From Methylobacterium organophilum (GTDB lineage: Bacteria; Pseudomonadota; Alphaproteobacteria; Rhizobiales; Beijerinckiaceae): 64,000 nt of DNA. Below, piece after piece: positions 1-7,212 of this stretch (positions within the stretch are counted from its first letter, which is position 1; every line of letters starts with the position of its first letter). The translations under genes were made by a program, and so were the position numbers. The stretch is taken from contig NZ_BPQV01000004.1 of the NCBI RefSeq assembly GCF_022179465.1, forward strand, positions 366,849 to 430,848. The letters run 5' to 3'. A model generated the notes under the pieces. The model had not been told where the DNA came from. It did not search any database and saw only the letters and a list, made by a program, of their open reading frames with translations.

Positions 1-1
1 G

Positions 2-568
2 AATCTCGGCCTCGAGAAGCTCGGGGTGAAGATCGAGCGGGGCATCATCGCCAATGACGGGTTGGGCCGCACCAACGTGCCGGGCCTCTACGCCATCGGT
101 GATGTGGCCGGGCCGCCCATGCTCGCCCACAAGGCCGAGCACGAGGGCGTGATCTGCGTCGAGACCATCAAGGGCCTGCACACCCATCCGATGGACAAGG
201 GCAAGATCCCCGGCTGCACCTATTGCCAGCCGCAGATCGCCAGCGTCGGCCTCACGGAGGCGAAGGCCAAGGAGCAGGGCTTCCAGATCAAGGTCGGCCG
301 CTTCCCCTTCGCGGGCAACGGCAAGGCCATCGCGCTCGGCGAGCCGGACGGCCTCATCAAGACGATCTTCGACGCCAAGACGGGCCAGCTGCTGGGCGCC
401 CACATGGTCGGCGCCGAGGTGACCGAGCTGATCCAGGGCTACGTCGTCGCCATGACCCTGGAGACCACCGAGGAAGAGCTGATGCACACGGTCTTCCCGC
501 ACCCGACCCTGTCGGAAATGATGCACGAGAGCGTGCTCGACGCCTACGGGAAGGTGATCCACACCTGA
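2..568 (+). CDS. lpd: Dihydrolipoamide dehydrogenase (E3), C-terminal part, cut by window edge
   Basis: This is the C-terminal 188 residues of a dihydrolipoamide dehydrogenase, the flavoprotein that reoxidises lipoyl groups of 2-oxoacid dehydrogenase complexes. The frame is open from the first bases, so the gene begins upstream of the window. Visible are the FAD-contacting stretch YAIGDVAGPPMLAHKA, the interface domain, and the catalytic HPTLSE segment near the end. A second, full-length lpd lies at 26946-28349 in the 2-oxoglutarate dehydrogenase unit, so this copy may serve another complex such as pyruvate dehydrogenase; that is inference. Its last 59 bases are duplicated at 2937-2995, marking the edge of an inserted segment. 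Confidence 0.93.
   Translation, partial: NLGLEKLGVKIERGIIANDGLGRTNVPGLYAIGDVAGPPMLAHKAEHEGVICVETIKGLHTHPMDKGKIPGCTYCQPQIASVGLTEAKAKEQGFQIKVGRFPFAGNGKAIALGEPDGLIKTIFDAKTGQLLGAHMVGAEVTELIQGYVVAMTLETTEEELMHTVFPHPTLSEMMHESVLDAYGKVIHT
510..568 (+). repeat. Direct repeat, left copy (lpd 3' end)
   Basis: These 59 bases are the last codons of lpd including its TGA stop. They recur at 2937-2995 with two mismatches (57 of 59 identical by eye). Integrative elements that target the 3' end of a gene leave this arrangement, with one copy completing the gene and the other marking the far junction. Confidence 0.85.
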
Positions 569-587
569 CGATTAGGAACCGCGAAAA

Positions 588-642
588 CCCTCACGAAACA
601 AGCCTTTAGCAAACCAAGGCTAAGCGCTGCAGTTCGTGAGGG
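588..642. repeat. Nested inverted repeat just after lpd
   Basis: CCCTCACGAA (588-597) and TTCGTGAGGG (633-642) are a perfect 10-bp inverted repeat. The 35-base interval contains a smaller pair, AGCCTT (601-606) and AAGGCT (616-621). It begins 20 bases after the lpd stop, at the left edge of the inserted segment. No T-tract follows, so it is a poor intrinsic terminator; a structured RNA or a protein-binding arm site is possible. The rest of the gene-free stretch 569-882 holds a weak pair ACACCG/CGGTGT (660-665, 685-690) and nothing else I recognise. Confidence 0.5.
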
Positions 643-882
643 TCAAGTTCGGGGCAGCCACACCGAGTCCCTTTTTCACAGTCCCGGTGTGACAGGATTG
701 TGCCCGTCGAGGGCTCTCTGGCTATACCGTTATAGATGGCAAAGGCGACCACACCGAAACGGCATTGCCGCTCTGCTCTCGGCGCGGAAAAGTGGTCCAT
801 CTCTTAGATTTCGAGCAATGCTCTTTTCCGACAGGTCAACTCAGCCGGCTACGCTCACCCTCAATTTTCGTGGGGTTCAGAG

Positions 883-1062
883 ATGCGTACTGCTGTGATC
901 CTCGGGATCGTGATCCTGTCAGCGACGAGCTGGCAAAGCGCAGCTGAGGCTCGAGGCGGGCGCGGTGGGGGCGGCTACGGAGGCAGTTCGATCATCTCGG
1001 TTCGAGGTCATAAGCTGTGTGACAGAGATGGCAGAGCTTGGCTTTGGTGGCCAACCCAATAA
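883..1062 (+). CDS. Small Gly-rich secreted protein, 59 aa
   Basis: A 59-residue frame starts at ATG 883 and ends at TAA 1060-1062. Residues 1-23 look like a signal peptide: MR, a hydrophobic run TAVILGIVILSA, then an Ala-containing cleavage region. A short Gly/Arg-rich segment (RGGRGGGGYGG) follows, then a tail with one Cys and a Trp-rich end (AWLWWPTQ). The ribosome-binding site is weak (GGGG about 9 bases upstream). Small secreted Gly-rich proteins of this shape occur in related bacteria, but I cannot name a function. It lies inside the inserted segment, upstream of the AT-rich stretch. Confidence 0.55.
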   Translation: MRTAVILGIVILSATSWQSAAEARGGRGGGGYGGSSIISVRGHKLCDRDGRAWLWWPTQ

Positions 1063-1444
1063 TTACATGACCACAGAATATAAATTGCTTAAAAAATTTT
1101 GTATTTAATGGGTGAGTGATTTTATTTAAAGATTAATACTCATTAATATACACTATCACAGAAGCAAGTTTTTGAAAATTTTGAATTTAAGCCTCATGTT
1201 AACAGGGAAACAATCTTCTATCTGGATGGGCAATCAGCCGTTGACTGGTTCGCCGGGCTGTCGAGGCTTCAAAAACCGATTGACGTTGGGCACGTCGTCA
1301 GCGTGCTGGCAGCAGCGCTCAGGGGCCTGCCCTGATCGGCAAACTTCACGTTTGCGCTGTAGTGATGCCCGGCTGCTGGACGTAGCTCGCCGGCCCGGTA
1401 TTTGAGCCGGGCGCCTCAATCTGCGAGGCGGATGGAAAAGTGCC
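1063..1444. other. AT-rich gene-free stretch before the diguanylate cyclase
   Basis: Bases from about 1063 to 1215 are strikingly AT-rich (runs such as AAAAAATTTT and TTTTATTTAAA) in an otherwise very GC-rich window. This marks foreign DNA or a promoter-rich leader. From about 1230 the composition returns toward normal and ends in two hairpins (1393-1430). No gene is supported in this stretch. Confidence 0.6.
1393..1430 (+). promoter_or_regulatory. Two adjoining hairpins in the diguanylate cyclase leader
   Basis: GCCCGG (1393-1398) pairs with CCGGGC (1407-1412), and CGCCTC (1412-1417) pairs with GAGGCG (1425-1430). The two stems share one base, so they compete slightly or stack. They end 14 bases before the TTG start at 1445. 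The position suggests a leader structure affecting translation or a weak attenuator. The class is unknown; it does not match a c-di-GMP riboswitch that I can recognise. Confidence 0.35.
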
Positions 1445-2716
1445 TTGGTGAACGCTGGGATCAAGAGCGCGACGTTCCTGCTCGCCTTCAACTTCTCAAT
1501 CGGCCTATCCTTCGCCGTTGCCTTTCTCGCCCTAACCCGGCGGTCCGAGCTTCGCCTTGGTCGCTGGTGCGCGGCGGGGTTTCTATCGGCGGCCTCGACC
1601 GTCACCATCGAGGCGCTGGCATCCGAAATCCCCTCCGTCCGCCTCACCTCGGCGGCCTCCTTCGGCTCGCTGATGCTCGCGCTTGCCCTCATCACCGCCG
1701 GTTTGGCTCAGCACTACCGTCCGCAGTTCCCTTTGGTCTGGCTCTCCGCTCCGCCTATCATCGCAACCGTCTTCAACGCCGTTGTCGTGTTCGAGCTTCC
1801 TCGAGGGAGTTGGGGCTGGGCCCTTGGATACCAGGGGCCGTTTGCGCTCATGCTCGTCATCGCCACCATCCTGGTGGCAATGACATCCCCGCGGCGGCCA
1901 ATCGACTTGGCTCTTGCCGCCGTACTTGGCCTTAGCGCCATCCAGTTCATGACGAAGGCTGTCCTGGTAGGCCTGGCGGGCGGCGGCCCCGGCGTGCGCG
2001 ACTACATCATCAGCGCCTACGCCTTCTACTCGCAAACGGCAGGGGGCATCCTCTCGCTGCTACTTGGGCTAGTGCTGATCGGGCTGGTCGTGACCGAGGT
2101 CATGGCCGAGACCAAGTGCCGGCTACAGCGTGACAGCCTCTCCGGCATCCTGAACCGCGCTGCCTTCATTGAGCAAGCGCTAAGCGTCCTGCGAAAAGCG
2201 AGCGCTGTGCCGGCAGCGCTGATCCTGGCCGATCTCGACCACTTCAAGTCTATCAACGACCGCTTCGGACACGCAGCCGGGGACGAGGTGATCCGCACCT
2301 TTGGGTCCAACCTGCGCGCCTATTTCCAGGACGACGCGCTCTATGGTCGGCTTGGTGGGGAGGAGTTTTGTATCCTCGTGCCGGGGTGCAGCCCCGCAGC
2401 CGCACGTATTCATCTCGAGGCACTGCAGTGGTTGAGCCGGGAGAGCCGATACAACCTGCTGCCGCCCGACGTGCCGGTGACGGCGAGCTTCGGCATCGCC
2501 CTTACTGATCGGGACGAGCTACTCGAAGAGGCCCTACAGCGAGCGGATATGGCACTCTATGAGGCAAAGACCGCGGGACGCGATGGCTACCGGTTTGCGG
2601 TGATGCGAGGATGCCAGGGCGCCAATGACGGAAATCCGTTCAGAGTTCGATCTGCGCACGGTGAGGCTACCCAGCCAGGAGTGAGCCCAGATACTCGCGA
2701 AAACCGGCTGGCGTGA
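1445..2716 (+). CDS. Membrane-bound diguanylate cyclase (GGDEF)
   Basis: This 423-residue protein should make the second messenger cyclic di-GMP from two GTP. Residues 5-220 form about six hydrophobic membrane segments without a recognised sensor motif. Residues 228-390 are a GGDEF domain with metal-binding ADLDHFKSIND (Asp263) and the active-site signature GGEEF (304-308). The usual RxxD product-inhibition site upstream of GGEEF reads QDDA, so feedback inhibition is probably absent. The start is TTG 1445, or GTG 1448, with only a weak GGAAAAG before it. The last 35 residues after the GGDEF fold overlap the pseudogene on the other strand and may be a fused tail. It is the only intact large gene in the inserted segment. 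Confidence 0.85.
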   Translation: MVNAGIKSATFLLAFNFSIGLSFAVAFLALTRRSELRLGRWCAAGFLSAASTVTIEALASEIPSVRLTSAASFGSLMLALALITAGLAQHYRPQFPLVWLSAPPIIATVFNAVVVFELPRGSWGWALGYQGPFALMLVIATILVAMTSPRRPIDLALAAVLGLSAIQFMTKAVLVGLAGGGPGVRDYIISAYAFYSQTAGGILSLLLGLVLIGLVVTEVMAETKCRLQRDSLSGILNRAAFIEQALSVLRKASAVPAALILADLDHFKSINDRFGHAAGDEVIRTFGSNLRAYFQDDALYGRLGGEEFCILVPGCSPAAARIHLEALQWLSRESRYNLLPPDVPVTASFGIALTDRDELLEEALQRADMALYEAKTAGRDGYRFAVMRGCQGANDGNPFRVRSAHGEATQPGVSPDTRENRLA

Positions 2717-2936
2717 ACCGCACATCGCCGACGACGGGGCCGGCGGCCTCGGCGTAGAGGCGCACCAGCTTACGCACCTCGTCAGAGTTGGCAGTCTCGG
2801 TGCAGAGATCGCGCTGGAGGCTAAGTCGCCAGATGGTGGCAGTGTCGAGCTGCTCCCCGCGTCGGGCCGCGATCCACGCCAGCACCTAGTCCACTCGATA
2901 GATGCGGGGCCGACCCGGTGCGGGCCGGAACCAAGT
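2667..2936 (-). pseudogene. Truncated helix-turn-helix/excisionase-like gene with internal stop
   Basis: Read on the minus strand, an open frame runs from the edge of the right direct repeat (2936) as TWFRPAPGRPRIYRVD, meets a TAG at 2886-2888, and continues for 72 residues from VLAWIAARRG to GSLLAG before a stop at 2667-2669. The segment GRPRIYRVD-stop-VLAWIAARR resembles the end of small AlpA-type or HTH_17-type DNA-binding proteins common on prophages and integrative elements. The N-terminal part is missing exactly where the lpd repeat starts, so recombination at that point removed it. Family assignment is tentative; the broken state is directly visible. Confidence 0.5.
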
Positions 2937-2995
2937 TGTCGGAGATGATGCACGAGAGCGTGCTCGACGCCTACGGGAAGGTGATCGACACCTGA
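2937..2995 (+). repeat. Direct repeat, right copy (lpd 3' end)
   Basis: This is the second copy of the last 59 bases of lpd, including an in-frame TGA (2993-2995), with two mismatches to 510-568. One changes the penultimate codon from His to Asp. It is not part of any functional gene here. The GC-rich terminator region downstream (3058-3219) may be the original lpd downstream sequence. Confidence 0.85.
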
Positions 2996-3057
2996 GCAGG
3001 CCGGAGGGGGCGCGAACCAAAACAGTTGTTGCGCGTTGGAATTACACAACCTGAACG

Positions 3058-3083
3058 AGAAAAAGGCCGCCTGGAAGGCGGCC
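3058..3083 (-). terminator. Rho-independent terminator for leftward transcription
   Basis: GGCCGCC (3065-3071), a 5-base loop and GGCGGCC (3077-3083) form a perfect 7-bp stem. On the minus strand it is followed by a T run (the A run at 3058-3064). It would end transcripts of the DUF1275 gene at 3241-3951. Confidence 0.7.
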
Positions 3084-3195
3084 CGAAGTTCAGGGAGGAA
3101 ACGCCCAAGAAGGGCAGGCGTGTGAGGCCATCACCGCGCCGTACCGCGACAACGGAGGCCGAACAGGCATTGTTCCGAGCCGGGGACGGGACGAA

Positions 3196-3223
3196 CGGGC
3201 TCGCCGTATGGCGGGCCCGTTTC
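3196..3223. terminator. GC-rich hairpin, terminator-like
   Basis: CGGGCTCGCC (3196-3205) pairs with GGCGGGCCCG (3210-3219) around a 4-base loop with one G-T wobble, followed on the plus strand by TTTC. It lies 22 bases beyond the stop of the leftward DUF1275 gene and could act in either direction. Confidence 0.5.
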
Positions 3224-3240
3224 ACGTTTCGAGGGCCAGC

Positions 3241-3951
3241 TCAGAAGGGTTGCAGGCGTCGGGCCGTGCTGATGCCGGGGATCGCCAGGACCGCCAGGAG
3301 GCCGGCCGCACCGACGAGCAGGAAGCCGCCGAGCGCCCGGTAACCGAGCACGCCCGCGATCCCACCGAGCAGGAAGGCCGCCACCGTGCCCGCATGCAGG
3401 CGCAGCCGGCCCTGGTCCGGGCGCGGCCTTCCGTCGAGCAGGCTGGTGAGACGGTGGCCGAGCCCGATGCCGAGATCGGTGACCATGCCGGTGACGTGGG
3501 TGGTGCGCACCCGGGCATCGGTGATCTGGGTCACGGTGGCGTTCTGCAGGCCGAGCAGGAAGCTCAGCCCCAGGGACAGGACCAGCCCGCGTGCAAGCGG
3601 CGCGAGCCAGGGGTCGAGGAGGCCGAGGCCGGCGAGCAGCACCGCCTCGGCCAGGACGCCGTAGGCGTAGATCCCGGGCAGGCGCCGGCGGCGGCCCGCT
3701 TCGATCAGTAGGGTCGCGACGAGCGCGCCGCCCGCGAAGGCGGCGACCAGGGCCAGCGCCTGCATGGCAAGAGCGCCCTCGGCGAGGCCGAGATGGTCGG
3801 CCAGCGCCGAGACATTGCCGGTCATATTCGAGGAGAACAGTCCGAAGGCGCAGAATCCCGCCGCGTTCAGCGCCCCGGCGATCGCCGCGAAGCTCCAGCC
3901 CAGGCGCTCGTCGATCTGGCGGGTACGGGCCTCTCCTTCGCGGACGAGCAT
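3241..3951 (-). CDS. YoaK/DUF1275 family membrane protein
   Basis: This 236-residue protein belongs to the DUF1275 (YoaK) family of small inner-membrane proteins, whose transported substrate or role is not established. It has about six hydrophobic segments. Family hallmarks are visible: FGLFSSNMTGN near residue 40, and the stretch LGLQNATVTQITD then VRTTHVTGMVTDLG near residues 133-160. The length is normal. It is transcribed leftward towards the terminator at 3058-3083. The LLM oxidoreductase upstream is on the same strand with a 129-base gap, so co-transcription is possible but not shown. Confidence 0.85.
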   Translation of the reverse strand: MLVREGEARTRQIDERLGWSFAAIAGALNAAGFCAFGLFSSNMTGNVSALADHLGLAEGALAMQALALVAAFAGGALVATLLIEAGRRRRLPGIYAYGVLAEAVLLAGLGLLDPWLAPLARGLVLSLGLSFLLGLQNATVTQITDARVRTTHVTGMVTDLGIGLGHRLTSLLDGRPRPDQGRLRLHAGTVAAFLLGGIAGVLGYRALGGFLLVGAAGLLAVLAIPGISTARRLQPF

Positions 3952-4080
3952 GGCGGACGACTTCCGGCGGCGATTGCGGTGCCGGCTCTTCTACCCCGCC
4001 ACGCGTTGAAGTGCCGTTTCTCCGCTCGAAGCCGCCGCATGGCGGCCATGCCCCCGCCTGCAGACCTTGGCAGGAAACAC

Positions 4081-5400
4081 TCAGAATTCCTTCAGCGTGT
4101 CCCGCAACGTGGCCTTGGTATAGGCCTTGCGCGTCAGGCCGCGGCGCTGGAGCGCCGGCACCAAGCCGTCGCAGATGCTGTCGATGTAGACCCGGGTCAG
4201 GCGGTGGAACGGCGTGGCGATGAGGAAGCCGTCGCCCCTCACGCTCGCCATGGCGTCTCCCATCATATCGGCGACGTCGTCCGGGGTGCCGACGAGGTCG
4301 AGGGCGCCGGTATGGCCGCTGTCGCGCACCAGCTCGCGCAGGGTCTTGGGGCTCGGCGGCTCGCCGGGCCGGGTCTGGCAGAACTTGTCCAGTGCCCCCT
4401 GCTCGGCATTGGTGGTCAGGGGCGGCAGCGGCTTGTCGAGATCGAACTGTCCGAAATCGATATCGGTGAAGGAGGAGAACAGGGCGAGCGCCCGCTCCGT
4501 ATAGCCCGGCGAGGCCAGCGCCCGCTCGTACATCTCCCGCGCCTGTTCCCGGGTCTCGCCGACGATGGGCGTGATCAACGAGAGCACCTTGATGTCGTCG
4601 GGGTTTCGTCCGGCCTTGTCGGCCCGGGCGCGCACGTCGTCGCGATAGGCCTTCATGCCGGCGATGCCGGTCACGCTGGCGATGATCGAATCCGCGTGCT
4701 GGGCGGCGAAGTCGCGGCCGCGGGGGGAGCCGCCGGCCTGGATGAAGGCCGGACGGCCCTGGGGCGGCGGCACGGTGGTGAGCGGCCCGCGGGAGGAATA
4801 CCAGCGGCCCTCGAAATTCACCTCGTGCACCTTGCTCGCATCGGCATAGGTGTCGCTCGCATGGTCGCGCAGCACCGCGTCCGGCTCCCAGGAGCCGATC
4901 AGCTTCTCCACGAGCTCCACGTATTCGTCGGCCATGTCGTAGCGCAGCTGGCGCGGCGGCAGTTCCTTCAGACCCATGTTCTGGGCGGCGGCGCTCTCGG
5001 CGGTGGTGACGATGTTCCAGCCGAAGCGCCCGCGGGTCATGTGATCGAGGGTCACGATCAGCCGGGCCAGCATGAACGGCTTGTAGACAAGGGTAGACAG
5101 GGTCGTGACGATGCCGAGATTCCGGGTCGCCGCGCCGATCACCGCAGCGAGCGGCACGGGATCCTGCTTGGGCACCATGATGCCGTGCTTGAGGTAGGTC
5201 TCCCGGCTGTTGCCGAAGGCGTGCGGAATCGAGAGCGTGTCCTCGATCAACATGTAGTCGAAGCAGGCCCGCTCCATGGCGCGGGCGAGGTCGACATGCA
5301 GCTCGCCGGTCCAGGGTTCGGGATTCGAGCCCAGGGGGTCGTTCCAGGCATTCTGACCGAAATAGGTGAACCAGCCGAGGTGGAACCGCCCGTCCGTCAT
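4081..5400 (-). CDS. LLM-class flavin monooxygenase (NtaA/SnaA/DszA type)
   Basis: This 439-residue protein is a luciferase-like, FMNH2-dependent monooxygenase of the NtaA/SnaA/DszA branch, enzymes that oxidise nitrogen- or sulfur-containing organic substrates using reduced flavin from a separate reductase. Supporting features are the N-terminal strand FHLGWFTYFGQNAWNDP, the segment TRGRFGWNIVTT, and GRPAFIQAGGSPRGRDFAA, all typical of the group, and a full-length TIM-barrel size. No flavin reductase gene is adjacent, so the partner must be elsewhere. The substrate cannot be inferred; scavenging of sulfonates or related compounds is common in this family. Confidence 0.85.
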   Translation of the reverse strand: MTDGRFHLGWFTYFGQNAWNDPLGSNPEPWTGELHVDLARAMERACFDYMLIEDTLSIPHAFGNSRETYLKHGIMVPKQDPVPLAAVIGAATRNLGIVTTLSTLVYKPFMLARLIVTLDHMTRGRFGWNIVTTAESAAAQNMGLKELPPRQLRYDMADEYVELVEKLIGSWEPDAVLRDHASDTYADASKVHEVNFEGRWYSSRGPLTTVPPPQGRPAFIQAGGSPRGRDFAAQHADSIIASVTGIAGMKAYRDDVRARADKAGRNPDDIKVLSLITPIVGETREQAREMYERALASPGYTERALALFSSFTDIDFGQFDLDKPLPPLTTNAEQGALDKFCQTRPGEPPSPKTLRELVRDSGHTGALDLVGTPDDVADMMGDAMASVRGDGFLIATPFHRLTRVYIDSICDGLVPALQRRGLTRKAYTKATLRDTLKEF

Positions 5401-5638
5401 CCCGCGCTCCGTGTAAAAGCCCAGCTTTTCGGGTAGCCCTGATCCCGCGGCGGAGACAGAAGAAATTCCGGGCAGTCACGACGAAGAGCGGTCATGATCG
5501 CAAAGATCGACCACTTGCGATGACCTGACGGCATCGATCCGCCCGCACGGCAGAACTTCGCTGAATCTTGTTTGATCTTGCACGCCGCGAGCCGCCGCCT
5601 AACCTCGCCACGGTACAACGGGAGCGGGAGAGAACGGG

Positions 5639-6184
5639 ATGGACAGGGCTTACGTCGCGGGCACCTTCGCGAGCGACACCCACAGCTTCAGCAAGGTCGC
5701 GCAGCCGAGCCTCACCCTGGTCGCGGGCCTCGGCATCGTCGGCGACGCGCATTATGGCGAGGCCGTGCAGCATGTCTGGGACGCGCAGCGCGACCCGACG
5801 CGGCCCAATCGCCGTCAGGTCCATCTCATTCATGCGGAGCTCCTCGACGAGGTCCGGGCCAATGGGTTCCCGGTGGCGCCGGGCGAACTGGGCGAGAACC
5901 TCTCCACGCGGGGCGTCGACCTGCTCGGCCTGCCCGAGGGCACCCACCTCCGGCTCGGCGCGGAGGTGATCGTCGAGATCACCGGCCTGCGCAGTTGCTG
6001 CGTGCAGATCGACGATTTCCGGAAGGGCCTGCTCGCCCATATCCTCGAGCGGCCGAAGGGCGGCAAGCTCCGCCGCAAGGGTGGCGTGATGGGCATCGTG
6101 CTGCGCGGCGGGACGGTGCGTCCCGACGACGCCATCACCGTCACCCTACCGCCGGAGCCACATCGGCCGCTGGAGGTCGTCTGA
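5639..6184 (+). CDS. MOSC domain protein
   Basis: This 181-residue protein is a stand-alone MOSC domain, a fold related to the C-terminal domain of molybdenum cofactor sulfurase and involved in handling sulfur or molybdenum cofactor. Visible are VGDAHYGE near residue 36, PGELGENLSTRGVDLLGLP in the middle, and the conserved Cys region TGLRSCCVQIDDF. A purine-rich GGGAGAG precedes ATG 5639. It stands alone, divergent from the flavin monooxygenase. The specific substrate is unknown; related proteins such as YiiM reduce N-hydroxylated compounds, which is only a possibility here. Confidence 0.85.
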   Translation: MDRAYVAGTFASDTHSFSKVAQPSLTLVAGLGIVGDAHYGEAVQHVWDAQRDPTRPNRRQVHLIHAELLDEVRANGFPVAPGELGENLSTRGVDLLGLPEGTHLRLGAEVIVEITGLRSCCVQIDDFRKGLLAHILERPKGGKLRRKGGVMGIVLRGGTVRPDDAITVTLPPEPHRPLEVV

Positions 6185-6189
6185 CCCTC

Positions 6190-6483
6190 TCAGCGGTCGC
6201 AGCGATAGGGCCGCCCGTCCTCGGGGACATGCGTCACCCGGCCCCCCGAGGCGCGACACTGCGCGCCGAAGGCCGCCAGCGCCTGGCCCTCGGCCAGCGC
6301 CAAGCTGAGGGGCACCAGCGTCACGACCAGCAGGAACCAGGCGATCAGACCGATCAGCCAGAAGTTGGGGGCTTGCGGCTCATGCCGTTCCGCGCGCTCC
6401 CACCGGGGCGGCAAAGGCGCCATGAAACCGAGGATCGGGCCAAGGAAGGGGCCGAATTGGCCGAAGGCGTCGGCGGCTCGCAT
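6190..6483 (-). CDS. Small single-pass membrane protein
   Basis: This 97-residue protein is not recognised. The frame could start further upstream, but ATG 6483 has a purine-rich CAGGG upstream and begins where the sequence becomes protein-like. It has one clear membrane segment (WLIGLIAWFLLVVTLVPLSL, about residues 40-60) followed by a short tail with two Cys residues. It converges with the MOSC gene, leaving only 5 bases between the stops. No function can be assigned. Confidence 0.5.
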   Translation of the reverse strand: MRAADAFGQFGPFLGPILGFMAPLPPRWERAERHEPQAPNFWLIGLIAWFLLVVTLVPLSLALAEGQALAAFGAQCRASGGRVTHVPEDGRPYRCDR

Positions 6484-6582
6484 GATCGACCCTGAGTTGC
6501 CGCGGCGAGGGCGATGCACACCATTGATAGGCCGGTTCGGCCCGCTTGAAACGCCGTGCCGTCGAAAAGCCGGCGCGACCAT

Positions 6583-6610
6583 GGGAAGCAGCCCCCACGG
6601 GGGCTTTCCC
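6583..6610 (+). promoter_or_regulatory. Strong hairpin upstream of nrdR
   Basis: AGCCCCC (6590-6596) pairs with GGGGGCT (6599-6605), and the stem extends through GGGAA (6583-6587) with TTCCC (6606-6610). It lies 78 bases before nrdR, with only TTT then CCC after the inner stem. It could be a leader structure or a terminator isolating the nrdR operon; I cannot tell which. Confidence 0.45.
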
Positions 6611-6687
6611 GTCCTGGCAATCGGCCCCCGGCTAGGGCAGATAGCGGCTCCGAGCATCTGCTCGTTCCGCGAATTTGGTGAGGCCCC

Positions 6688-7212
6688 ATGCGCTGCCCCT
6701 ATTGCGGCGGTCTCGACACCCAGGTGAAGGATTCGCGGCCGAGCGAGGACTCTTCCGCGATCCGCCGCCGCCGGGTCTGCCCGGATTGCGGCGGGCGCTT
6801 CACGACCTTCGAGCGGGTGCAGCTGCGGGAGCTGACCGTGCTGAAGCGCTCGGGCAAGCGCGTGCCCTTCGACCGGGACAAGCTGCAGCGCTCCATCGAC
6901 GTCGCCCTGCGCAAGCGCTCGGTCGATCCCGAGCGGGTCGAGCGGCTCGTCAGCGGCATCGTGCGCCAGCTCGAGAGCGCGGGGGAGGGCGAGGTGGCGA
7001 GCGAGGCGATCGGCGAGGCCGTGATGGAAGGGCTGAAAGGCCTCGACGACGTGGCCTATGTCCGCTTCGCCTCCGTCTACAAGAACTTCCGCGAGCCGCA
7101 GGACTTCAAGGACCTCCTTGGCACGCTGGGCGGCGTGCCGCCCGAGGCTTTGGGGGAGGGGCCGGAGCAGGCCCCGGCCAAGGCGAAGGGCCGGCGGAGG
7201 CAGAAGGCGTGA
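6688..7212 (+). CDS. nrdR: Transcriptional repressor NrdR
   Basis: NrdR represses ribonucleotide reductase genes by sensing ATP and dATP. This 174-residue copy has the N-terminal zinc ribbon [17 protein letters not shown] with a second [13 protein letters not shown] (four Cys), and an ATP-cone from about residue 49 beginning [16 protein letters not shown]. Its C-terminal tail after about residue 150 is longer than in E. coli and rich in Ala, Lys and Arg. It is the first gene of nrdR-ribD-ribE, and its stop codon overlaps the GTG start of ribD. The nrdR-rib linkage is widespread in bacteria. Confidence 0.97.
   Translation: MRCPYCGGLDTQVKDSRPSEDSSAIRRRRVCPDCGGRFTTFERVQLRELTVLKRSGKRVPFDRDKLQRSIDVALRKRSVDPERVERLVSGIVRQLESAGEGEVASEAIGEAVMEGLKGLDDVAYVRFASVYKNFREPQDFKDLLGTLGGVPPEALGEGPEQAPAKAKGRRRQKA

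Larger units (their letters stand above)
569..2936. mobile_element. Small inserted island or element remnant between lpd 3'-end repeats
   Basis: The 2,368 bases between the two copies of the lpd 3' end differ from their surroundings. They contain an AT-rich stretch (about 1060-1230), a Gly-rich mini-protein gene, a diguanylate cyclase and a truncated helix-turn-helix-like pseudogene that abuts the right repeat. No integrase, transposase or terminal inverted repeats of an insertion sequence were found, so if this came from an integrative element the mobility genes have been lost. The boundaries are inferred from the repeats; the origin is inference. Confidence 0.55.

Noticed and set aside
1063-1230. 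Insertion-sequence end in the AT-rich stretch
   Set aside because: No terminal inverted repeats, target-site duplication or transposase fragment was found. Only the composition is unusual.
3131-5479. 782-codon minus-strand frame across the DUF1275 and flavin monooxygenase genes
   Set aside because: It is an alternative frame on the same strand, Arg/Pro/Ala-rich, and covers two recognised proteins.
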